From the NCBI RefSeq assembly GCF_009830285.1, contig NZ_WUQX01000001.1, positions 2,914,501-2,978,500 on the forward strand: 64,000 bases of DNA, given 5' to 3'. The notes under the pieces were generated by a model that did no database searches, was not told the origin of the DNA, and worked only from the letters and a program-made list of their open reading frames with translations. This DNA is from Sporofaciens musculi. Lineage in GTDB: Bacteria; Bacillota; Clostridia; Lachnospirales; Lachnospiraceae. The translations under genes and the position numbers were made by a program. Below are positions 39,436 through 46,699 of the stretch, piece by piece (within the stretch, counting starts at the first letter, position 1; the number at the start of each line of letters is the position of its first letter).

Positions 39436-40398
39436 ATGATTGAAATTGTATTTGGTGAAAGTGCCTGTGGAAGTTTGAAAATTGCCCAAACTTACGGTAA
39501 GGGAAAGTATAGAGGAAGTGCAGTTTCGGTCTTTATGAGGCACGAAGATGGGAGTGTTCCATCTTCAGATGAAATGAAAGAAGCACAAATTCAAGCACAG
39601 GAACAAGAACATATTGCTTGGGAGAATGCTATTCCATTGGGAGGCAAGAGCAGTGATGTTTATTGTTTTGATATGGCTCTTAGTGTGGGAGATATTTCTG
39701 ATAATGGAATTGGCGAACAGCGGAAAAATGTTCTCAAGAAAATGCTGTCTGTCTGGTTTGTAGAGGATTTAGACTATCAGGTTGAAGAAAAAATACAGAA
39801 AATTAAAACTACATTGTCTTCGGTTATTGAACGATATGTAGCTGGGGAAGAAGTTCGTATTTGGTATAGCTATAATCCGGATGAACTTTGCGGTATGTAC
39901 TGGCTTATGAAACAACTTCGACCATTAAACTGTCAGACAACAATTTATTTGGTTAAGTTACCTGCCTGGGAATATGGAAAAGAAAATACTATGATATCCA
40001 AAATAGCATGGGGTGAGGTTTCTCCTGGCGAATGGGGAAAATATATAACTCTACAAGAAAAAGCTAAGCCTGTATTTCTTTCAGCTTGTGCTATGAAATG
40101 GAATCAACTTCAAAATGAAAATGCACCTTTGCGTGCAATGCTAAATGGTAAATTGCAAAGTGTTTCAGAAGATATATATGATAGTTTCATTCTTCGTGAA
40201 ATTGCGGAACAGCCAGAGCAATTCAAAATGGCTATTGTTATAGGTAATGTTTTAGGAAAATATCAACTTGGAATTAGTGATGTATGGATTTCTAATCGCA
40301 TTGATAAAATGCTTGAAGATGGTGTGTTGGAAATTATACAGGACGCACCAAAGGGAGAAACAAATTATCGCCGGATATTAAGAAAACGAATGAAATAA
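39436..40398 (+). CDS. DUF1835/DUF3658-like protein
   Basis: The 320-aa protein starts with IEIVFGESACGSLKIAQTYG, a Rossmann-like N-terminus typical of DUF1835 (predicted nucleotide or small-molecule binding). RIWYSYNPDELCGMYWLMKQ and YLVKLPAWEYGK follow. The C-terminus (LGKYQLGISDVWISNRIDKM then YRRILRKRMK) matches DUF3658. CGGAGGT precedes the ATG. The gene is AT-richer than the mobilization genes, so it is probably cargo. Its role is unknown. Confidence 0.7.
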   Translation: MIEIVFGESACGSLKIAQTYGKGKYRGSAVSVFMRHEDGSVPSSDEMKEAQIQAQEQEHIAWENAIPLGGKSSDVYCFDMALSVGDISDNGIGEQRKNVLKKMLSVWFVEDLDYQVEEKIQKIKTTLSSVIERYVAGEEVRIWYSYNPDELCGMYWLMKQLRPLNCQTTIYLVKLPAWEYGKENTMISKIAWGEVSPGEWGKYITLQEKAKPVFLSACAMKWNQLQNENAPLRAMLNGKLQSVSEDIYDSFILREIAEQPEQFKMAIVIGNVLGKYQLGISDVWISNRIDKMLEDGVLEIIQDAPKGETNYRRILRKRMK

Positions 40399-40411
40399 TA
40401 ACCACAGCAAG

Positions 40412-40462
40412 AACCGCTGCTACATGGAAGGCACCCCAACCATGCAACAGCGGTTTTTTTTA
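40412..40462. terminator. Bidirectional terminator between convergent genes
   Basis: AACCGCTG (40412-40419) pairs with CAGCGGTT (40448-40455), extended inside by CATGG/CCATG, followed by a T-run on the plus strand. It separates the DUF1835 gene from the convergent Xre gene, whose last codons overlap the T-run. Confidence 0.8.
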
Positions 40463-41266
40463 CCGTTTTTTCCTCTGGCTGATAGGCGTTCCCATTTTCT
40501 TTGATTTTTTGAGAATCCGAATCAGCCAGCGAAATTCTTCGTCTGACAGATTTTTATAGTTGATACCGAGCTGCTTGCAGTAAAGGACAACCAGCTTTTC
40601 ATCCCGGCTGCCCTTGAAATTTTCGACTGCTTCGAGATTTTCTTTCAATTCATCGGCAACGGTGGTCTGGGGCGCACTCTCACTGTCCTTTTTGTGGGCT
40701 TCCCGAATATCCCGGATAATCAGGTTGAGGTCATCCAGAACCATGTGACTGAAATACTCATCATCACTGATATGGGCGGCTTGCAGCACTTTCAAATGCG
40801 GGTCATCTTCGCCTGGGCGATACCGTTCAATGATTTCATGCCGGACGGTATCGACAAGTGCATTGAGGTTTTGAATCTGCATGGTAGCAATCCCGTCCAC
40901 ATAAATCTCAATGTCTGCAAGAAACTTGATAAAATCTTTATGTGTAGCAAGCTCACAGAGCAGACGGTTGTTAATCCGACCGCTTTTCAGCAGTGCCACC
41001 ATCTCATCATTCAAATGCAGCTCCGTCAATGGTGTGTTGATCTGCTCCCTGTTCTCTGTCCGGCACAGTAGATAATCAACAGAGACCCCATAGAAGTCTG
41101 CCAGCGTGATAAGGTTGCCATGATTGATTTCCTTAAAATCCTCTTTTTCATAACTTCCAAGAGCTGATTTGGAAATGCCTGTCAGCTTTGATAGTTCTTC
41201 CAGATTTAAGCCTTTGTCCTTGCGGAGTTCCCAAAGGCGTTCCTGTATGCTTGTTGCTCCTTTCAT
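40460..41266 (-). CDS. Xre-family regulator with long C-terminal domain
   Basis: The 268-aa protein has an N-terminal helix-turn-helix at about residues 8-70 (RKDKGLNLEELSKLTGISKS, ALGSYEKEDFKEINHGNLIT, LADFYGVSVDYLLCR). A roughly 180-residue helical region follows, ending in the basic ILKKSKKMGTPISQRKKR. It is the only minus-strand gene of the mobilizable element and faces the replication operon across a 480-bp intergenic region. It is a likely master repressor of replication/transfer; this is inference from layout. Confidence 0.82.
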   Translation of the reverse strand: MKGATSIQERLWELRKDKGLNLEELSKLTGISKSALGSYEKEDFKEINHGNLITLADFYGVSVDYLLCRTENREQINTPLTELHLNDEMVALLKSGRINNRLLCELATHKDFIKFLADIEIYVDGIATMQIQNLNALVDTVRHEIIERYRPGEDDPHLKVLQAAHISDDEYFSHMVLDDLNLIIRDIREAHKKDSESAPQTTVADELKENLEAVENFKGSRDEKLVVLYCKQLGINYKNLSDEEFRWLIRILKKSKKMGTPISQRKKR

Positions 41267-41749
41267 GGGCGCACGCTCCTTTCCAATGGTTTCATTGCTG
41301 CCGCTTATCTGGATTATATCACACTTTCCGCAATCGTGGAAATTTCTGATTTTTACCCCTAATTCCTACTTTGTGGACATACGGCACAGGGCACAAAAAT
41401 GTTCTATGATACAGGTAGTTCATCGATGGATTATTCCAATCGAATGACCAGCCTGTGTGGGATATGCTTCCCCGGCGATGTAGCGCCATGACTTTTGGCA
41501 GGGATGTGGAGGAACCCTGACCGAAACGAGCGTACCAAAGGGAGCGATACGCCGCTGTGAGATTCAGGGGAGGAACGACACCGGGGAGAACTGGCGAACT
41601 GACACCGAAATGATACCGAAACACGACAATCTGATAGGGGGATAGTCTACCCTATCGCTGATACTTCGGGAGATTTTAATCGGCTCTATGACCGTAATTT
41701 TGCCGAAAATCGCCCCGAAACCATACACTAAAACGGGAGGAAATACAAT
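41267..41749. promoter_or_regulatory. Divergent control region of the mobilizable element
   Basis: 483 bp without a plausible gene between the repressor-like gene and the replication operon. It contains TTGTGG...TATGAT near 41372-41409 as a possible plus-strand promoter (spacing is long) and the hairpin GATAGGG(10)CCCTATC near 41633-41656. A conserved-looking GC-rich stretch spans about 41450-41600. This region probably holds operators and a structured leader. Confidence 0.45.
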
Positions 41750-41938
41750 ATGCCGAGAATGAGCAAAAAGAGGAAGCATGAGCTTTCCTTTTACCTCAAT
41801 GACCGGGGGCGTGTCACTTACAACGAATTATGCCGGAAATGCCAGCATGGGTGCAAGCAGAGCTTCCGGGCGGTTGTGATTGACTGCCCCCGTTATTTAT
41901 TCAAACGATCAAAGAAAAAGGAGGAACACACCGAATGA
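41750..41938 (+). CDS. Small cysteine-containing basic protein, 62 aa
   Basis: The frame MPRMSKKRKHELSFYLNDRG continues with YNELCRKCQHGCKQSFRAVV and IDCPRYLF. Four cysteines (CxxC, C, C) could bind zinc, and the ends are strongly basic. ACGGGAGG precedes the ATG. It overlaps the next gene by 4 nt (ATGA), starting the element's replication operon. Nucleic-acid binding is plausible but not shown. Confidence 0.7.
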   Translation: MPRMSKKRKHELSFYLNDRGRVTYNELCRKCQHGCKQSFRAVVIDCPRYLFKRSKKKEEHTE

Positions 41939-42276
41939 ATTTTGAATTTATGACGATAGACACACCATTGCCGCCCTGTATGCCATTTCCCAGAGCGTTG
42001 ACAGGATTTCCAGTCAGCAGCACCGCAAAGGTCATGTACTGCCGGATGCTGGACGCTATGCTATCCAAAGGGCAGGAGGACGAGAACGGAATCCTGTTTG
42101 TCTGCTTCCCTGTCACAGCCATTGCCGCAGTCCTGTCCCGCAGTCCCATGACGGTCAAGCGTTCTCTGAATGAACTGGAAAACGCCGGACTTATCATGCG
42201 GGTGCGTCAGGGCGTGGGAGAACCGAATAGGATTTATGTGCTGATACCGGGAAAGGAGGACGCTGCCCTTGCCTGA
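41935..42276 (+). CDS. Replication-initiator-like winged-helix protein, 113 aa
   Basis: A compact winged helix: TAKVMYCRMLDAMLSKGQ, FPVTAIAAVLSRSPMTVKRS and LNELENAGLIMRVRQGVGEP. It resembles the RepA N-terminal domain of Firmicute plasmids and mobilizable elements. It is translationally coupled to genes on both sides. About 300 bp downstream is a cluster of TTATCTCGGATAA repeats, which it could bind as an initiator. Confidence 0.72.
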   Translation: MNFEFMTIDTPLPPCMPFPRALTGFPVSSTAKVMYCRMLDAMLSKGQEDENGILFVCFPVTAIAAVLSRSPMTVKRSLNELENAGLIMRVRQGVGEPNRIYVLIPGKEDAALA

Positions 42277-42565
42277 TACCTCGAAGCTGGAAAAGCTCAA
42301 CCGGGAGCTGGAGAAAAGCGAAAAGAAACTGCGGAAAGCCATCAATGATGAAAAGGCATTGCAGCACCAGTTAAAGCAGCTTACCCGAAAGGAACGGACG
42401 CACCGGCTCTGCACTCGTGGCGGTATGCTGGAAAGTTTTCTGCAAGAGCCGGAACGCCTAACAGATGATGATGTCATGCTGTTGTTGAAACTCATTTTTC
42501 ACAGGCAGGACACGCAGGAACTATTGAAAAAAATGCTGGAACGGGAGAAGCCGGAAACCCCTTAG
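42269..42565 (+). CDS. DUF3847 family protein, 98 aa
   Basis: It starts at TTG 42269 after AAAGGAGG. The first 40 residues are a charged coiled coil (LEKLNRELEKSEKKLRKAIN), then TRKERTHRLCTRGGMLESFL and LLKLIFHRQDTQELLKKMLE. This matches DUF3847, usually located between the RepA-like gene and the relaxase gene of mobilizable elements. It may be a MobC-like accessory or replication factor. Confidence 0.75.
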   Translation: MPDTSKLEKLNRELEKSEKKLRKAINDEKALQHQLKQLTRKERTHRLCTRGGMLESFLQEPERLTDDDVMLLLKLIFHRQDTQELLKKMLEREKPETP

Positions 42566-42572
42566 TTTACTA

Positions 42573-42858
42573 AGGGCGCATTATCCGAGATTTCCAATTA
42601 TCCGAGGTAACTCTCAAAGCTGCCGATATGAAAGGCTTTCAAAGAAATTATCTCGGATAATTATTTATGAAAAGAGCAACTGCCATTTCAAAAATTATCA
42701 GAGGCAAAGGTGTGATTTACCCAATTATCTCGGATAAGTACAAATCACCCACAATTGAAAGCGGGGTTAATTATCCGAGATAATCGTTTTCAAATGCTGT
42801 ATTCATCGGATTTAATCAATTTACCTCGGATAAGTTTTTATCTCGGATAATGCGCCCT
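42573..42858. repeat. Iteron-like origin: TTATCTCGGATAA repeats inside a 19-bp inverted repeat
   Basis: The 13-bp unit TTATC-TCG-GATAA (reverse TTATC-CGA-GATAA) occurs at 42581, 42598, 42648, 42725, 42771, 42821 and 42838, four times perfectly, with a degenerate copy at 42695. The cluster is bounded by AGGGCGCATTATCCGAGAT at 42573-42591 and its exact complement at 42840-42858. The spacers are AT-rich. The layout, just downstream of an initiator-like gene, is that of an origin of replication. Confidence 0.78.
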
Positions 42859-42881
42859 ATCCAAGAACTCGGATAGGGCGC
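42852..42881. repeat. 11-bp GC-rich hairpin at the origin edge
   Basis: GCGCCCTATCC, an 8-nt loop and GGATAGGGCGC form a perfect stem sharing bases with the right 19-bp repeat. The two structures are therefore mutually exclusive, which could act as a switch. Without a T-run it is not a standard terminator. Confidence 0.6.
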
Positions 42882-42980
42882 AATTATACACCACCCAGAG
42901 GTTGGTGCATTGCGTTCTCCGAAGGCTCCTCGCCGGAGGGCTGTGATTTTCCGCAGTCATGGTCTGCTCCAAATCATACA

Positions 42981-43082
42981 GGGGACGCTACGCTTCCCCT
43001 GCGCTGGCTGCCGCCAGCTACCCTTTTGTGGACTTGCCATCTGGGGACACCTTGCCTTGCAAGCTGTTCCCAGCCGACAAGT
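42981..43082. repeat. Three-hairpin structured element, copy 3 (divergent)
   Basis: H1 is GGGGACG(5)CTTCCCC at 42981-42999 with one mismatch. H2 is GCTGGC(4)GCCAGC at 43003-43018; relative to copy 1 one C-G pair has become G-C. H3 has ACTTG/CAAGT outer and CTGGG/CCCAG inner stems at 43032-43082, enclosing CTTGC(3)GCAAG. Primary sequence differs across H3 but the fold is kept. Confidence 0.65.
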
Positions 43083-43156
43083 TTCATAAAATATGCTATC
43101 TTTTCGATAGGCAATACAGTATAATGATGTTGATAACAATTTAAGTAAGGAAGATA

Positions 43157-43543
43157 GTGACGAAAGACTTATATGATATTGCCTTGTGTACGGTAAAAAA
43201 CATAAATTTAAAGAAAAATGGTAAAGCAGGTCATGTGGCTTGTGCTTTAGAAACAGTAAGTGGTATTGTTTATACTGGCATTTGTATTGATGTGCCCTGT
43301 TCAATTGGAATTTGTGCAGAACAGGCAGCTATTGCCGAAATGCTGAAACATGGAGAAACGAAAATCAAAAGAATTGTATCTGTTTATGAAGATGGCAGCA
43401 TCCTGTCGCCTTGTGGAAGATGCAGAGAATTGATTTCACAGTTAGATCTGGATAATGAAAATACAGTAGTTGCCATTAACAATGACCAAAAGGTTACATT
43501 GAAAGAATTATTACCTGAAAGGTGGGACAAAAAATGGGATTAA
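43157..43543 (+). CDS. Cytidine deaminase-like enzyme, 128 aa
   Basis: The zinc deaminase motifs are intact: CAEQAAIAEML (Cys-Ala-Glu, catalytic Glu) and SPCGRCRELISQ (PCxxC), with length typical of homotetrameric cytidine or blasticidin-S deaminases. The reaction is hydrolytic deamination of cytidine or a nucleoside analogue. The start is GTG 43157 after TAAGGAAG. It overlaps the MBL-fold gene by 10 nt, so the two are probably one cargo unit. Pyrimidine salvage or detoxification of a nucleoside antibiotic would fit; the sequence does not decide. Confidence 0.85.
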   Translation: MTKDLYDIALCTVKNINLKKNGKAGHVACALETVSGIVYTGICIDVPCSIGICAEQAAIAEMLKHGETKIKRIVSVYEDGSILSPCGRCRELISQLDLDNENTVVAINNDQKVTLKELLPERWDKKWD

Positions 43544-44226
43544 ATAAATTAACCAACAGAATTTATTTTTTAGAACACGCCCCCGAAGTGGACAGACCGA
43601 TGTTAGCTTATCTTAAAGGAGATAAAATTTCTCTGGCGATTGATGCTGGATATTCGGCATCTCATGTTCAGGATTTTTACAGGGCAATCGAAGCGGAACA
43701 GTTTAACAAGCCGGATTTTACGGTTATTACACATTGGCATTATGACCACACCTTTGGTATGCACGCAATCAATGGAATAAGTATTGCCTATGGCAAAACA
43801 AATGAGTTCCTCAAAGACCAGCAAGAACAGGCAAAAAACCTCAATTATATCGAAATTCTGAAAAAGGAAGATATTCATTTTAGAAAAGAATATTGCGGAC
43901 AGGACAAATTAAGTATTGTGCTGTCCGACATAACTTTCTCGGATAAAATGACTTTGGATTTAGGTGGCATTACTGCACAAATCTTTCATACAATTTCGCC
44001 ACATTCAGAAGATACTACTTGTGTTTATGTGCCAGAAGAAAAAGTTTTGTTTTTAGGAGATTCAACGAGTGAAGATTTCTTTAATAATGGATATATGGAT
44101 AAGGATAAACTGTATTCTTTGGTTCAGACTATTCAATCTATCGATTGTAAATATTGCATACTAAGTCATTGCGAACCTCTTAGTAAAGAGGATTTGCTTG
44201 CTTATTTGTTGTCAGTAGAAGCTTGA
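43534..44226 (+). CDS. Metallo-beta-lactamase-fold hydrolase
   Basis: The 230-aa protein has the MBL motif HWHYDHTFG (HxHxDH), a later histidine in HTISPHSEDT, Asp in VLFLGDSTSED and a terminal His in CILSHCEPL, so a two-metal site is predicted. There is no signal peptide, so it is cytoplasmic and not a classical secreted beta-lactamase. ATG 43534 follows AAAGGTGG. Coupling with the cytidine deaminase suggests successive steps on a small molecule or joint resistance. The substrate is unknown. Confidence 0.82.
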   Translation: MGLNKLTNRIYFLEHAPEVDRPMLAYLKGDKISLAIDAGYSASHVQDFYRAIEAEQFNKPDFTVITHWHYDHTFGMHAINGISIAYGKTNEFLKDQQEQAKNLNYIEILKKEDIHFRKEYCGQDKLSIVLSDITFSDKMTLDLGGITAQIFHTISPHSEDTTCVYVPEEKVLFLGDSTSEDFFNNGYMDKDKLYSLVQTIQSIDCKYCILSHCEPLSKEDLLAYLLSVEA

Positions 44227-44308
44227 AATTCCATTTTGCTATTTTTCTACATCGGGTCAACTTGCCCCGAACTTTTACAACTAAATACCCGCCGCCCAGC
44301 GGCATACC

Positions 44309-44343
44309 GAGCAGGAAATCTGAAAAAGGTCTCCTGCTTTTTT
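44309..44343 (+). terminator. Intrinsic terminator before the relaxase gene
   Basis: AGCAGGA...TCCTGCT forms a stem followed by TTTTTTT. It ends the cargo transcript and is closely similar to the remnant at 37997-38032. Confidence 0.75.
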
Positions 44344-44357
44344 TCTGCCCAAAATGA

Positions 44358-44374
44358 GGTGGCAAAACGCCACC
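44358..44374. other. Candidate oriT hairpin of the mobilizable element
   Basis: GGTGGC-AAAAC-GCCACC is a 6-bp hairpin 33 bp upstream of the relaxase start. Transfer origins of MobQ-type elements usually lie just upstream of the relaxase and contain such a hairpin beside the nick. No nick consensus is recognised with confidence. Confidence 0.4.
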
Positions 44375-44407
44375 CCATCCACCAAGCATAGAAAGGAGGG
44401 ACACGAA

Positions 44408-45988
44408 ATGCCCTGTCCACACAACGAAATCACGATTGTACAGCGAAGCCAGCGGCAGTCTGCGGTTGCCGCCGCTGCTTACCAGAGTGGCGAAAAGCTT
44501 TTCTGTGAATATGACCAGCAAGTGAAGCACTACCCGGAAAAGCGTGGTATCGTCCACAATGAAATCCTGCTCCCGGCAAATGCCCCACAGAAATATGCAG
44601 ACCGCAATACCCTATGGAACGCCGCCGAAGCGGTGGAGAAACAATGGAACTCTCAGCTTGCAAGGCGGTGGGTGCTTACCATCCCCAGAGAGATACCACC
44701 TGACCAGTATGCTGTCCTTGTCCGGGAGTTTTGTAAACAGCAGTTTGTTTCCAAAGGCATGATTGCTGACTTTGCCATCCATGACCCCCATCCGCCGGGA
44801 CACAATCCCCACGCCCATGTCATGCTGACTATGAGGGCAATGGATGAACATGGGAAATGGCTTCCCAAGAGCCGCAAGGTTTATGACCTTGACGAAAACG
44901 GGGAACGGATAAAACTTCCCTCCGGCAGATGGAAAAGCCACAAGGAAGATACGGTTGACTGGAACGACCAGAAGTATTGTGAAATCTGGAGGCATGAATG
45001 GGAGGTCATCCAGAACCGCTATCTGGAAGCCAATGACCGCCCGGAGCGTGTGGACTTGCGTTCCTATGCCAGACAGGGGCTTGATATTGTCCCCACTGTC
45101 CATGAGGGTGCTGCTGTCCGGCAGATGGAAAAACGTGGTATCCAGACGAATATCGGCAATCTGAACCGGGAAATCAGAGCCGCCAACCGCCTGATGAAGT
45201 CCATCCGGCAGCTTATCCAAAACCTCAAAGGCTGGATTACCGAGCTGGGAGAAAAACGGAAAGAGCTGCTTGCACAAAAAGCGGCGGAGGAAGCGGTCTT
45301 TCTTCCAAATCTGCTGATGAAGTATATGGAGATACGAAAGGAAGAACGGAAGGACTGGACAAGGGCTGGACAGAACCGGGGGACTTCACAGGACTTAAAG
45401 GCAGTCAGCGAAGCCCTGTCCTATCTCCGGCAAAAGGGGCTTTCTACTGTGGAGGACTTAGAAGTATTTCTGGAATCTTCCGGGAAATCAGCCGCAGATT
45501 ACCGCAATCAGATGAAGCCAAAGGAAGCCCGCAGCAAAGTGATTGACGGGATTCTTGCCAGCCGGACAGACAGCAAGGAATGTAAGCCCGTCTATGACAA
45601 GTACCAGAAGATATTTTTTAAGAAAACAAAGGAAAAATTCAAACAGGAACACCCGGAGGTTGCCCGGTATGAGAAAGCCGCCGCCTACCTTGCTAAGCAC
45701 CCGGACGATAAGGACAGCACTCAAAAGGAACTGCAAGAGGAGCAGGAAACGCTTCTCAGCGAAATCGCAGAGCTGAAAGTACCGCTGACCGAGGTACAGG
45801 AGGATTTGAAGAAGCTGCGGGACATCCGTTATTGGGTACGGAAAGCCACACCCGGCACAGAGGAAAGTAAAGAGCCACCCAAGAAACAGCCCATCAAGGA
45901 AGCCTTGCAGGATAAGGTGGACGAGAAAAAGGCTAAAAGAACTATCCCGGCGCAGACAAAACGCAAACAACAGGATATGGAACTTTAA
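44408..45988 (+). CDS. MobA/MobL (MobQ-type) relaxase
   Basis: The 526-aa protein starts at ATG 44408 after AAAGGAGGG. The N-terminal relaxase domain (about 1-210) has SAVAAAAYQSGEKLFCEY with the candidate nucleophilic Tyr, VHNEILLPANAP, and the metal-binding HDPHPPGHNPHAHVMLTMR. The C-terminal 300 residues are coiled coil (EKRKELLAQKAAEEAVFLPN) and basic. It nicks oriT and leads the strand through a helper ICE's coupling protein and channel. The element lacks its own type IV secretion genes, so it depends on a helper such as the host ICE. Confidence 0.9.
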   Translation: MPCPHNEITIVQRSQRQSAVAAAAYQSGEKLFCEYDQQVKHYPEKRGIVHNEILLPANAPQKYADRNTLWNAAEAVEKQWNSQLARRWVLTIPREIPPDQYAVLVREFCKQQFVSKGMIADFAIHDPHPPGHNPHAHVMLTMRAMDEHGKWLPKSRKVYDLDENGERIKLPSGRWKSHKEDTVDWNDQKYCEIWRHEWEVIQNRYLEANDRPERVDLRSYARQGLDIVPTVHEGAAVRQMEKRGIQTNIGNLNREIRAANRLMKSIRQLIQNLKGWITELGEKRKELLAQKAAEEAVFLPNLLMKYMEIRKEERKDWTRAGQNRGTSQDLKAVSEALSYLRQKGLSTVEDLEVFLESSGKSAADYRNQMKPKEARSKVIDGILASRTDSKECKPVYDKYQKIFFKKTKEKFKQEHPEVARYEKAAAYLAKHPDDKDSTQKELQEEQETLLSEIAELKVPLTEVQEDLKKLRDIRYWVRKATPGTEESKEPPKKQPIKEALQDKVDEKKAKRTIPAQTKRKQQDMEL

Positions 45989-46054
45989 CAGACACTTGCC
46001 ATTTTCAATCAGAGAATGTCAGGTGTTTTTTCTTTTTTTCAAGGAGGGACAGAT

Positions 46055-46699
46055 TTGAATGTATTTGAAGCTGTGAAGCAGTCCGTCACAACCAGACAGG
46101 CTGCGGAGCATTATGGAATCCATGCAGGGCGGAACGGGATGGCTTGCTGCCCGTTCCATCACGATAAAACCCCAAGCATGAAGCTGGATCGGCGTTACCA
46201 CTGCTTCGGTTGCGGTGCGGATGGGGATGTGATTGATTTTGCCGCCGCCCTGTATGGGCTGGGAAAGAAAGAAGCCGCCGTACAACTGGCACAGGACTTC
46301 GGGCTTTCCTATGAGGACTGGAAGCCGCCGGGAAAGGCAAAAAAGCCCAAGCCCTGGCAGAAATCCCCGGAGGAACAGTTTCAAGAAGCAAAGAGCCGCT
46401 GCTTCCGTATTCTTGCCGATTATCTCCATCTGCTTCGGGCATGGAGAACGGACTACGCCCCACACTCCCCGGAGGAAGCCTTTCATCCCCGGTTTATAGA
46501 AGCCTTACAGAAGCAAGACCAAGTGGAGTATCTGCTGGATGTGCTGCTGTTCGGGGAAACAGAGGAAAAAGCGGCTTTGATTACGGACTACGGAAAGGAT
46601 GTGATACAGCTTGAACAGCGAATGGCAGAGCTTGCCGCCGCAGACGCAGCAAGAACTAAAAAACACCATGAACGCCATGCAGCCACCCCAGAGCATTGA
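46055..46699 (+). CDS. CHC2 zinc-finger primase-like protein
   Basis: The 214-aa protein is read from TTG 46055, which follows AAGGAGGG. Its N-terminal zinc finger is CCPFHHDKTPSM followed by RRYHCFGCGADGDVIDFAAA, as in DnaG-type primases. Only the zinc-binding domain is present; no TOPRIM motif is visible. The remainder is helical. It overlaps the start of the VapE-like gene. Split zinc-finger/helicase pairs of this kind support replication of mobilizable elements and satellites. Confidence 0.85.
   Translation: MNVFEAVKQSVTTRQAAEHYGIHAGRNGMACCPFHHDKTPSMKLDRRYHCFGCGADGDVIDFAAALYGLGKKEAAVQLAQDFGLSYEDWKPPGKAKKPKPWQKSPEEQFQEAKSRCFRILADYLHLLRAWRTDYAPHSPEEAFHPRFIEALQKQDQVEYLLDVLLFGETEEKAALITDYGKDVIQLEQRMAELAAADAARTKKHHERHAATPEH

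Larger units (their letters stand above)
42566..43156. other. Replication/transfer region and leader (non-coding)
   Basis: 591 bp without a gene. It holds the repeat cluster at 42573-42858, a GC-rich hairpin at 42852-42881 and the third copy of the three-hairpin element at 42981-43082. A TATAAT box near 43113 may serve the cytidine deaminase gene. Confidence 0.7.

Noticed and set aside
41267-41624. Minus- and plus-strand frames of about 90-100 codons in the mobilizable element control region
   Set aside because: No ribosome site or domain; overlapping frames on both strands indicate chance openness in a regulatory region.
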